Source of the DNA: Lentisphaerota bacterium
Lineage (GTDB): Bacteria > Verrucomicrobiota > Lentisphaeria > Oligosphaerales > JAFGRS01
Assembly: GCA_012514865.1 (NCBI GenBank)
Contig: JAAYZO010000502.1
Location: 1-13,218 of the forward strand
DNA length: 13,218 nt
Direction of reading: 5' to 3'
Part shown: piece by piece, positions 6,674 through 13,174 of the stretch
Layout: each line of letters starts with the position of its first letter
Position numbering within the stretch: position 1 is the first letter of the stretch
Translations under genes and position numbers: made by a program
The notes under the pieces: model-generated
The model's input: only the letters and a program-made list of their open reading frames with translations
What the model was told of the DNA's origin: nothing
Database searches by the model: none

Positions 6674-6760
6674 GTTGTGCTGTCGACGCCGTTGCGGCTC
6701 GTGGACGCGTTCGCGTCTGTGGACACTCGCTCTCCACCACACGTGGCGGGCGATGTCTTG
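6674..6760. repeat. Dispersed 87-bp repeat (family B), copy 1
   Basis: From GTTGTGCTGTCGA to GCGATGTCTTG this stretch is nearly identical to 12271-12356. Differences are single-base changes plus a small indel near the right end. A GACGCG-TT-CGCGTC inverted repeat lies inside; the other copy has GT in the loop, so the stem is kept while the loop varies. The repeat lies between the diverging DUF488 and 6901 genes. Its function is unknown; it could be a non-autonomous mobile repeat or a structured RNA. Confidence 0.75.
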
Positions 6761-6900
6761 TCATGTCACCGGCCGCTCTCCCGACAGCGTCGTGCCATGG
6801 ACAAGCGCGGTTCGAGTGCGTATGGTCGTGGCAGATGCGAGCCGTAGTCTGGGCAGCACGGGTGGGCGCCTGGGTCCACCGTACCGGGAGTATGCACGGC
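6761..6900. other. Upstream region of the 728-aa exported protein gene
   Basis: No gene is supported. The stretch contains the leader of the downstream gene, with GGGAG at 6886-6890. The open frame continues upstream to 6646 in the same phase but runs through the family B repeat and has no protein-like character. Confidence 0.4.
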
Positions 6901-9087
6901 ATGAGAACGACCCTGTGGCTGGCGGGCAGTGTGGTGTGTTCGGCGCTGGTTCAGCCGGCCTCGGCGGCCTGGGAGACGTGGCCGCCGCGCGAGTTTCTGA
7001 TGAGCAGCCTGGTGGCGGGTGTTGAGCGGATCCTGTCGACGCAGGATCCGGCGACGGGTCAGTTCGGGACGAAGCCGTGGATCTGCAATGACCAGAATGT
7101 GCTTCTGCCGCTGGCGGCGGCCTGGAGCCTCGAGGACCCGTCGAACCGCTGGTACCACGACGAGGCGCTCCTGACGGCGATAGCCAAGGGCGGCGAGGCG
7201 CTGGTCGATGCTCAGGACGAGCGCGGCGCCTGGATCTTCCGGAAGAAAGACAACTCGACCTGGGGGCAGGTGCACCAGCCGTGGACGTACAGCCGCTGGG
7301 TGCGCGCCTACCAGCTTGTGGGCGAGGCCCTGCCGCCGGCGTCGAAGGCGCGCTGGGAGGCGGGCCTGCGCCTGGGTCTCGGGGCCATCCGCCGGAGTGC
7401 CGGGGGCGCGGTAGGCAACATGACGGCGCACAACATGATGGCGCTGTACATCGGCGGTCAGTGCTTTGGCGAGGACGACTGGTGCCGCGCCGCGGCGGGG
7501 TACCTGCAGCGGACGGTCGAGGAGCAGGAGGAGGGCGGCTACTGGTCGGAGCACTGCGGGCCGCTGATCGGCTACAACGGCGTCTATGTCGAGCTGCTCG
7601 GGCTCTACTACCACGCCTCGCGCGATGCCGTGGTCCTGGGCGCGCTGGAGCGCGCGGCGCAGTTCCACGCCAGCGTGCTGTTGCCGAACGGCGCGGCCAC
7701 GCCGGGCATCGACGAGCGTCAGCTCTACCACGACGGCGTCGACATCGGCAACGTCGGCCTGAGCTGGACCGACGCCGGGCGCGGCTATCTGTCGCACCAG
7801 CTCTGGCGTCGCAGCGAGGGCGGCACGCGGCCGGTCGACGCCGACTACGCCGCGACCATGCTGCTGTACTCCGGCAGCGGCCCGATTGCCGCCATGCCGT
7901 CGGCCGCCGACGAGAGCACGACGGTTCTGACCACGGTCAGTGCGGCGACTAAGCGTATCAAGCCCTGGCAGTGGACCTTCACCGCGTTCCCGTGCCGGCC
8001 GCCGAACTTCCGCTGGGTTCAGGACCGGCAGAACCTCATCGACATCTACCACGACGACCTCGGCCTGGTGGTCGGTGGCGGCAACACGAAGCTGCAGCCG
8101 TACTGGTCGACCTTCACGGTCGGGGATCCGGCGCTGCTGGCGCACACGCCCGGCGACACCGCGCCGAACTTCCTTCCCGATGTCGATCTGCTCTGGACGC
8201 CGGATATGGCCAGCATCAACGTCGAGCCGCGGGCACTGCGCATGGCGCTGAAGTATGGCCCGGCCGACCTGAACCGCCAGATCGGGCACGGGCCGTACCG
8301 CGTCCGTGCCGGCCTCGACGATGCCGGCGCGGTGCTGACGCTGACCTTCCGCGCGCCGCGGGGCCGTCGTGCTGAGGCGCATCTGCCGCTGCTGTATCGC
8401 GGCACGCGGCTCTTCGCCGCCGACGGCCGGCGCATCACCCTGGGCAGCGACACCCTGTCACTCACGGCCGCCGAGCTGGGCGGCGAGGTCCTCTACTACG
8501 GCCTGCGGGTCGGCCTGCCCGAGGGCAGCCGGCTGCTCTGGCCGGCCCTGCCGCACAATCCGTACAAGAGCGACGGCTCGGCCGGCCTCAGCTCCGGGAA
8601 GCTGGTGGTGGCGATGCCCTTCGAGAGCACCGACACGCACACCGTGACGCTGTCGCACCAGCCGGCCGTGCCCTTCGACGGCATCGCCTTCGAGGCGCGC
8701 GATCTCACGGTTGAGGTCAGCGACGGGACCTACACGAAGCGCCTCGACAGCCTCGGCTCGCAGTTCATGGGCCGCACCCAGGTCGGGTCGGTCATGACCT
8801 TCACGACCCCGGACCTCGCGGCCGGGCGCTATGCGCTCTTCGTCGAGGCGGTCCTCGCCAACGAGTACGGCATCGTGCAGGCGGTCGTCAATGGTCAGGA
8901 CATCGGAGAGCCCTTCGATGCCTATGTCGACGGCATCGATATCGAGGGCGAGCGTGTGGCCTGCGGCGAGGTGGCTCTGCCGGCCGGTCCGCAGCGCCTG
9001 GGGGTCCGGATTGTCGGCCGTAACGAGGCCTCGCGCAGCCAGACGATCAGCGTCAAGCGCTGGCTGCTGCGGCGCCTTGGGGACTGA
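6901..9087 (+). CDS. Exported alpha/alpha-barrel-like protein with C-terminal beta module, probably carbohydrate-active
   Basis: 728 aa from the ATG at 6901, which has GGGAG ten bases upstream. An in-frame ATG at 6892 is too close to that site. Residues 1-22 are a signal peptide (MRTTLWLAGS then ALVQPASA before AWE). Residues about 30-340 are helical with aromatic-rich turns in the style of alpha/alpha-toroid enzymes (heparinase/alginate-lyase-like): WSLEDPSNRWYHDEALL, HQPWTYSRWVRAYQLVG, and N173-MTAHN178 followed by WSEHCGPLIGYNGVYVELL (215-233). Residues 350-590 are beta-rich, as in the sandwich domain of such lyases. Residues about 598-728 form a jelly-roll-like module with EVALPAGPQRLGVRIVGRNE, typical of add-on carbohydrate-binding modules. 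The conserved-looking N, H and Y residues around 173-225 are candidate catalytic groups, but the substrate cannot be told. It may act with the nearby GH141-like protein on a shared polymer. Confidence 0.7.
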   Translation: MRTTLWLAGSVVCSALVQPASAAWETWPPREFLMSSLVAGVERILSTQDPATGQFGTKPWICNDQNVLLPLAAAWSLEDPSNRWYHDEALLTAIAKGGEALVDAQDERGAWIFRKKDNSTWGQVHQPWTYSRWVRAYQLVGEALPPASKARWEAGLRLGLGAIRRSAGGAVGNMTAHNMMALYIGGQCFGEDDWCRAAAGYLQRTVEEQEEGGYWSEHCGPLIGYNGVYVELLGLYYHASRDAVVLGALERAAQFHASVLLPNGAATPGIDERQLYHDGVDIGNVGLSWTDAGRGYLSHQLWRRSEGGTRPVDADYAATMLLYSGSGPIAAMPSAADESTTVLTTVSAATKRIKPWQWTFTAFPCRPPNFRWVQDRQNLIDIYHDDLGLVVGGGNTKLQPYWSTFTVGDPALLAHTPGDTAPNFLPDVDLLWTPDMASINVEPRALRMALKYGPADLNRQIGHGPYRVRAGLDDAGAVLTLTFRAPRGRRAEAHLPLLYRGTRLFAADGRRITLGSDTLSLTAAELGGEVLYYGLRVGLPEGSRLLWPALPHNPYKSDGSAGLSSGKLVVAMPFESTDTHTVTLSHQPAVPFDGIAFEARDLTVEVSDGTYTKRLDSLGSQFMGRTQVGSVMTFTTPDLAAGRYALFVEAVLANEYGIVQAVVNGQDIGEPFDAYVDGIDIEGERVACGEVALPAGPQRLGVRIVGRNEASRSQTISVKRWLLRRLGD

Positions 9088-9503
9088 GGCCAGGCCGCGG
9101 CCGGGGGGTGCGCCGGGGGTTCGGTTCTGGCACCCCTTCAGGGTGCGTGGTGCGTGGATGGGCGCTTCCGGGGGTCGTGCTCTCGCGCGACCCCCGGCTA
9201 CGATCTGGCACCCCTCCAGGGTGACCACGGGAGCGCTGCTGCGACCGTCGATCAGCCCTGCGGCCGCGGGATTGGCGCGACAGGCTTTGGAGGCGGTGGT
9301 CCGGCTGAGCGGCCGACGAGAAAGGCACCGCCTTGGGCCGGCCATAGAGGGATAGTTCCCCAGAACCGGCCTGCCGGGGTGGGGACTGTCCGCTGGACGG
9401 TCTCGCGGGAGGGTCTACAGTCAGGGGCAGGGCCGCTTGGCGGCGGGCCGTCTGGCCCGGGCCGGCGGGGCACGAGTCGCGAAGTATCGCGGGAGAGGCC
9501 ATC
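9088..9503. other. Repeat-bearing gap between the 728-aa protein and serine hydrolase genes
   Basis: This gap holds repeat A copy 1 (9122-9258), a 9-bp inverted repeat pair CGGTTCTGG (9122-9130) and CCAGAACCG (9360-9368), and the GGGATAGTTCCC motif at 9349-9360. The last is also found 70 bp upstream of the creatininase gene. The ribosome-binding site of the next gene (GGGAGAGG) is at 9491-9498. No gene is supported in it. Confidence 0.5.
9122..9258. repeat. Structured dispersed repeat (family A), copy 1
   Basis: Near-identical to 10996-11133. It has a direct repeat of about 20 bp (TCTGGCACCCCTTCAGGGTG at 9125-9144, one mismatch in the copy at 9204-9223), each unit itself a CACCC/GGGTG hairpin. 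Between them CCGGGGGTCG (9168-9177) pairs perfectly with CGACCCCCGG (9188-9197). Both copies end in GATCAGCCCTG. The two copies differ mostly outside the stems. Confidence 0.85.
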
Positions 9504-10979
9504 ATGAGTCGCGATATGCAGGCTGTCACGGCGGAGGCCGCGGGGATTCCCTCGGCGGCGGTAGCGGCGTTCATCGACCGTCTTGAGGACAGGGGCCTGC
9601 CGATGCACAGTGCCCTGCTGCTGCGCGGCGAGCGCATTGCGGCGGAGGCGTACTGGGCGCCGTTCGACGCGTCCTTCCGGCACCGCCTCTACTCGACGAC
9701 GAAGAGCTTCGTCTCGGTGGCGATCGGGATCCTGGCGGGGGATGGCCGCCTGTCGCTGCGGGATCGCGTCGTCGACTTCTTCCCCGACTACGCCGTGCGA
9801 TATGGCCCGGTGCATCCCTATGTAGCGCGGACGACGGTGCGCGATCTCCTGACCATGACGACCGCGTTCACGGCCTCGAACTACACCGTCTTCGACGACT
9901 GGACGGAGGCCTTCTTCCGGATACCGGCCGGTCATCTGCCGGGTCGGTCGTTCCGCTACGACACCCTGGCGACGGTGATGCTGTGCATGATTGTGCGTCG
10001 TGTGGCCGGCGTCGAGTTCACGGCGCTGCTGCAGGAGCGCCTCTTTGATCCGGCCGGGATGTCGCCGGACATCCGCTGTGTTCAGACCCCGTGCGGTCAC
10101 GACTGGGGCGGCTCCGGGCTGCTGTGCACGACGCGCGACCTGGCGACCTTCGCGGCGGTCTGCATGCATGGCGGGCGTTGGCGCGGGCAGCAGCTCGTGT
10201 CGGAGGACTACCTGCGCGAGGCCACGGCGCCGCAGGTCGACAGCACCATCACCCTGACCGACCCCGAGCACCAGTACGGCTACGGCTACCAGTTCTGGCG
10301 GAGCCGCTTCGGTTTCTCGTGCCGGGGCATGGGCAGCCAGTTGGCGGTGTGTGTGCCCGAGCACGACCTGATCCTGGTGACGACGGCCGACACGCAGTCG
10401 ATCACGGGTGGTGACAGCATCATCTACGACGCCCTGGAGCGTTTCATCCTCGGCTCGCTGAGCCGCGGGCCGCTGCCCGAGGACCCGGCGGCGCAGTCGG
10501 CGCTGCAGGCGCGGATCAGCGGGCTCGTCCTGCGGGCGGTGTCCGGTGAGCGGCAGTCGCCGCAGGCCGCGGCCATCGACGGGCGGACCTACGTCATGGA
10601 CGAGAATGGCATGGGGCTGAAGACGGTGCGCTTCCACGTCGGCGCGGACTCGATCGCGATGGCCTACGAGAATGCGACCGGCCCGCACGAGATACGCTTC
10701 GGCCTGGGCCGGCAGGTGCGCCAGAGCTTCCCCGAGACACACTACTACGGTCGGACCATGATGCGGCCGTCCGGGCGCGGCTACGACTGCCATGCCTCGG
10801 CGGCCTGGCGGCGCGACGACTCGCTCCTGATGGTCGTCTACGCCACCGACGAGTACTTCGGGACGCTGCGGATGAATGCGGTGTTCGCCGGCGACACGGT
10901 GACCCTGCAGTCGGATGCCTTCGCCGAGATGTTCTTCAACGAGTACCGCGGCTTCGCCTCCGGGCGGATGCGCGGCTGA
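9504..10979 (+). CDS. Serine hydrolase of the beta-lactamase/class C esterase fold
   Basis: 491 aa. ATG 9504 has GGGAGAGG five bases upstream. There is no signal peptide, so it is probably cytoplasmic. The SxxK motif is S64-T-T-K67 in RLYSTTKSFVSVAIGIL, giving the nucleophile and general base. Y152-D-T154 occupies the place of the Y-x-N/S motif. The third motif region is GYGYQFWRSR then RGMGSQ (about residues 256-275), resembling relatives that read GDGAFGQ rather than the KTG or HTG of true beta-lactamases. LSLRDRVVDFFPDY and VRDLLTMTTAF are the usual framework segments. A C-terminal region after about residue 320 is longer than in minimal beta-lactamases and beta-rich. It probably hydrolyses an ester or amide and is unlikely to confer antibiotic resistance. 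The stop codon lies inside a perfect 22-bp direct repeat that brackets repeat A copy 2. Confidence 0.85.
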   Translation: MSRDMQAVTAEAAGIPSAAVAAFIDRLEDRGLPMHSALLLRGERIAAEAYWAPFDASFRHRLYSTTKSFVSVAIGILAGDGRLSLRDRVVDFFPDYAVRYGPVHPYVARTTVRDLLTMTTAFTASNYTVFDDWTEAFFRIPAGHLPGRSFRYDTLATVMLCMIVRRVAGVEFTALLQERLFDPAGMSPDIRCVQTPCGHDWGGSGLLCTTRDLATFAAVCMHGGRWRGQQLVSEDYLREATAPQVDSTITLTDPEHQYGYGYQFWRSRFGFSCRGMGSQLAVCVPEHDLILVTTADTQSITGGDSIIYDALERFILGSLSRGPLPEDPAAQSALQARISGLVLRAVSGERQSPQAAAIDGRTYVMDENGMGLKTVRFHVGADSIAMAYENATGPHEIRFGLGRQVRQSFPETHYYGRTMMRPSGRGYDCHASAAWRRDDSLLMVVYATDEYFGTLRMNAVFAGDTVTLQSDAFAEMFFNEYRGFASGRMRG

Positions 10980-10987
10980 GGGCTGGC
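10966..10987. repeat. 22-bp direct repeat, left member, target-duplication-like
   Basis: The 22-bp sequence beginning GGATGCGCGG and ending GGGCTGGC is repeated exactly at 11134-11155, on the other side of repeat A copy 2. The flanking bases differ on both sides, so the match is sharply bounded. It includes the TGA stop of the serine hydrolase gene. Confidence 0.8.
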
Positions 10988-10995
10988 TGAAAGTC

Positions 10996-11133
10996 CGGTT
11001 CTGGCACCCCTTCAGGGTGCGTGGTTCGTGGGTTCGTGTTTCCGGGGGTCGTGCTCTCGCGCGACCCCCGGCTACGATCTGGCACCCCTTCAGGGTGGCC
11101 AGGCCGGCGCTGACGCGATCTTCGATCAGCCCT
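10996..11133. mobile_element. Structured dispersed repeat (family A), copy 2, with insertion-like flanks
   Basis: Same layout as copy 1: TCTGGCACCC-type repeats at 11000-11019 and 11078-11097 (20 of 20 identical here) flank a hairpin with perfect 10-bp stem (11042-11051 with 11062-11071). The whole interval 10988-11133 is bracketed by a perfect 22-bp direct repeat (10966-10987 and 11134-11155). That arrangement suggests insertion of a non-autonomous element at the end of the hydrolase gene. No transposase is encoded. A 22-bp duplication is long for ordinary insertion sequences, so another mechanism, such as copying by recombination, is also possible. Confidence 0.6.
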
Positions 11134-11155
11134 GGATGCGCGGCTGAGGGCTGGC
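11134..11155. repeat. 22-bp direct repeat, right member
   Basis: Exact copy of 10966-10987, directly following repeat A copy 2. It repeats the last codons and stop codon of the serine hydrolase out of genic context. Confidence 0.8.
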
Positions 11156-11253
11156 GCGGCCGGCGTTGGCGGGGGATAGTTCCCGCGGGCCGCGCGGCGC
11201 GGCCGTGCCCGGTGGCGTGTGCCCCCCTGTTCATGAAAAGGAAAGAGCGATCC

Positions 11254-12000
11254 ATGCGTTACGAGCTCATGCGTCCGCACCAGCTTCGGCAGGCGATTGA
11301 CGAGCGTTGGCCGGTGGTCCTGCCGCTGGGGGTGCTGGAGTACCACAGCGAGCACCTGCCGGTGGGCATGGATACCCTCGTGGTCGAGCGCTGCCTCGAG
11401 CGTCTCGAGCCCGAGATGGACCTGGTCATCCTGCCGGCCTTCTACTACGGCGCCGGCAGCTACGCCGTCGAGCCGGCGGCGCGGAATGGCACGGTCCATG
11501 TCGGTTCCGAGGCCCTTCTGCCGATCGCCAAGGCGATGTTCACGTCACTGATCCGCATCGGCTTCCGGAATATCCACTTCATCATCCACCACCAGAGCGA
11601 GAACTTCGCGGCCGGCATGCCGACGGACCTGGCCTTCAAGCTGGCGGCGCGGCAGGTCATCTTCGAGTACCTCGAAGGCCCGGCCGGCAAGGAGGGCTGG
11701 TGGGGCGACAACGCCATGGAGCACTACTACGAGCAGCACGACGCCGGCACGGATCCCTTCAGTTGGATCAAGGGCCACCCGCTGCTCGATGCCGATATCA
11801 TCGCGCGCTATCCGTTCGACCACGCCGGCAAGGGCGAGACCAGCTTCATGATGGCGCTGTGCCCGGAGCAGGTCGACATGGGCCGCTTCGATGCCAGCAA
11901 GTGGTACGTGCGCTCGGCCGCCGAGGCCTCGCGGGAGCTGGGCGAGGAGGGCGTGCGGATGGTCCTGGAGCGCCTGCGCCGGATCCTCAAGGCGGGCTGA
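11254..12000 (+). CDS. Creatininase-family amidohydrolase, divergent second metal motif
   Basis: 248 aa. ATG 11254 has AAAGGAAAGAG at 11237-11247. An in-frame ATG at 11233 lies upstream of that site and is less likely. The family motif E-x-H-G-x-H-L-P-x-x-x-D appears as E29-Y-H31-S-E-H34-L-P-V-G-M-D40, keeping the Glu, His and Asp metal ligands but with Ser in place of Gly. The usual NGHGGN segment is replaced by H112-H-Q-S-E-N117. The third motif HAGKGE195-TSFMM is well kept. Members hydrolyse cyclic amides such as creatinine or a pyrrole/formamide intermediate, using a two-metal site. The altered motifs suggest another substrate. There is no signal peptide. The gene follows the serine hydrolase in the same direction with about 275 bp between, largely repeat A, and is probably transcribed on its own. 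Confidence 0.85.
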   Translation: MRYELMRPHQLRQAIDERWPVVLPLGVLEYHSEHLPVGMDTLVVERCLERLEPEMDLVILPAFYYGAGSYAVEPAARNGTVHVGSEALLPIAKAMFTSLIRIGFRNIHFIIHHQSENFAAGMPTDLAFKLAARQVIFEYLEGPAGKEGWWGDNAMEHYYEQHDAGTDPFSWIKGHPLLDADIIARYPFDHAGKGETSFMMALCPEQVDMGRFDASKWYVRSAAEASRELGEEGVRMVLERLRRILKAG

Positions 12001-12258
12001 CGGGTCTTCCTCCACGGGCCGTGGTCCGGCGTGGTGCAAGGCCCATCACACGCTGAGCCTTCCCCGTCAGAGCACCGGCTTCAGCCGGAAGTGTGCCGCG
12101 TGCCTTCAGGCCGCGGCGGCATCCGGGGTCGCGCCGGGCTGAAGCCACGGCGCACACGTCCGCGTGAACGCGGCACTCTGACCCGGAGGCGGCAGCCGCA
12201 CCGCACCACGGTCTTCCGCCGCGGCACCGGGGGTTGCGCCGGGCACGCCGCGCGCATG
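12001..12258. other. Gap without genes, containing TTCAG hairpins and a duplicated GC-rich motif
   Basis: CCGGC-TTCA-GCCGG forms a small hairpin at 12076-12089. A 24-bp stretch beginning GCGGCATCCGGGG at 12117-12140 recurs at 12221-12244 with 21 of 24 bases the same. No coding region is supported on either strand. Confidence 0.5.
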
Positions 12259-12270
12259 AGACATCGCCTC

Positions 12271-12356
12271 GTTGTGCTGTCGATGCCGTTGCGGCTCGTG
12301 GACGCGGTCGCGTCTGTGGACACTCGCGCTCCACACTGGTCGCAAGCGATGTCTTG
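12271..12356. repeat. Dispersed 87-bp repeat (family B), copy 2
   Basis: Nearly the same as 6674-6760. Here the ends form an inverted pair, AGACATCGC (12259-12267) with GCGATGTCT (12346-12354), so the whole unit could fold back. GACGCG-GT-CGCGTC lies inside at 12301-12314. Copy 1 lacks the left arm of the outer pair. Confidence 0.75.
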
Positions 12357-12375
12357 CCTTGCCATATCCGGCCTT

Positions 12376-12409
12376 CCGCGGGCGCCGGGCGGGTTGCCGG
12401 CGCCCGCGG
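12376..12409. repeat. 13-bp-stem GC hairpin downstream of repeat B copy 2
   Basis: CCGCGGGCGCCGG (12376-12388) pairs perfectly with CCGGCGCCCGCGG (12397-12409) around an 8-nt loop. No T tract follows. It resembles the family C hairpins in composition but is not a clear copy. Confidence 0.6.
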
Positions 12410-12491
12410 GCGCGATTACCTTCCTCGGCATGGCGACGCGTCACGGGGAATGACGCGCCGCGGGGCGAGTGTTGCCGGGAGGGAGGTCACG

Positions 12492-12710
12492 ATGCCAGCC
12501 GACCCCACGAGCGAGTTCCGGAAGATGGCCCGTGCGGCCTTCACGAGTGCGGTCAAGTCCGACCTGACGCGCATCTGTACGGTGTACATCGCGGCGCACG
12601 CCGAGGCCGGCGACGACCCCGCGCGCCTGGCGGCCGCGGAGGCGGCCTTCCGGCGCGGCCTGGAGAGCACGCGCGCCATCCTGGAGCGCGGCGAGAAGGC
12701 GCTGGAGTGA
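12492..12710 (+). CDS. Small helical hypothetical protein (72 aa)
   Basis: ATG 12492 has a strong GGGAGGGAGG ribosome-binding site (12477-12486). The 72 residues are almost entirely helix-forming: residues 5-38 (TSEFRKMARAAFTSAVKSDL, then an Ile/Cys/Tyr-containing hydrophobic face) and 43-72 (PARLAAAEAAFRRGLESTRA and ILERGEKALE), joined by a GDDP turn. There is no membrane segment, zinc motif or known domain. It looks like a helical hairpin that would form a dimer or bundle. It stands alone between repeat-rich gaps with no close neighbour to suggest a role. Confidence 0.6.
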   Translation: MPADPTSEFRKMARAAFTSAVKSDLTRICTVYIAAHAEAGDDPARLAAAEAAFRRGLESTRAILERGEKALE

Positions 12711-12719
12711 GGTGAGCGG

Positions 12720-12911
12720 CGCGGGAGGCGGGAGAGAGGGAGAGGGAGAACGGGAGAGCGGGAACGCTCAACTCCGAACGCTCAACTCCGAACTCCGAAC
12801 GCCGAACGGCCAACGCCGACGTGAGTGGGGGTCGAGAGGGAACGAGAGGTTTCGAGAGGTTTCGAGAGGAGCCGACAGGAATGGAGCGCCCAACGCCGAC
12901 GTGATCGGGGG
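12720..12911. repeat. Low-complexity repeat tract (GGGAGAG, AACTCCGAACTCCG, TTCGAGAGG)
   Basis: The tract starts with degenerate GAGAGGGA units. AACGCTCAACTCCG then occurs twice in tandem (about 12764-12791) and grades into AACTCCGAACGCCGAACGGCC. GGTTTCGAGA then occurs twice in tandem (12848-12867). CCAACGCCGACGTGA occurs at 12811-12825 and 12890-12904, framing the inner part. One frame reads RTLNSELRTPN, a peptide string widely seen from intergenic repeats in environmental genomes. It is not coding. Confidence 0.6.
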
Positions 12912-12982
12912 AAACGGGGGAAGCGTCGGTTGCTCGCCCGGGCGCCTGTCCTGGGAGCGCCGAGCGTCGGCTCGGCATGCCA

Positions 12983-13025
12983 CGGGCGCCGGTGGCGCCC
13001 GGGCGGTCCACAGGCGGCGCCGCGG
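12983..13025. repeat. GC-rich hairpin repeat, copy 2 (family C)
   Basis: CGGGCGCC (12983-12990) pairs with GGCGCCCG (12994-13001) across GGT. The sequence from GGCGCCCGGG to GGCGGCGCCG matches 6596-6626 with one indel and a few substitutions. The second hairpin of copy 1 is not preserved here. Confidence 0.55.
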
Positions 13026-13092
13026 GCCACCGTGACCCGCCGCCGGTGATCCCACCTGCACGAACCATCGCGGTGTGTCGCGCGTGGTCTTG

Positions 13093-13174
13093 TCGCAGAC
13101 TTTCAGCCTGCGATGCGTAACATCCTATTTCCCAGGGCGTTGCCCTGGGCTGACGGATGATGCCCTTTCAGGGC
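13093..13174. repeat. Cluster of three short hairpins at the right end
   Basis: TCGCAG/CTGCGA (13093-13113), CCCAGGGC-GTT-GCCCTGGG (13131-13149) and GCCCT-TTC-AGGGC (13162-13174) follow each other within 82 bp. Repeats of the form 'cccagggcgttgccctggg ... gccctttcagggc' are familiar from planctomycete and related genomes; this is a recollection. The remaining bases up to 13218 show no gene. Confidence 0.6.

Noticed and set aside
6646..6900. Extended N-terminus of the 728-aa protein
   Set aside because: The extension runs through repeat B and would hide the signal peptide that starts at 6901.
6766..8382. 538-aa open frame on the minus strand
   Set aside because: Antisense to the 728-aa exported protein gene, Arg/Val-rich, no recognisable domain or credible start.
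9504..10979. Antibiotic-resistance beta-lactamase
   Set aside because: There is no signal peptide, the KTG/HTG motif is missing and the overall pattern is that of the broad serine hydrolase/esterase group, so resistance is not supported.
9252..11255. 667-aa open frame on the minus strand
   Set aside because: Antisense to the serine hydrolase and running through repeat A. Strings such as LKGCQIVAGGRARARPP are translations of the repeat.
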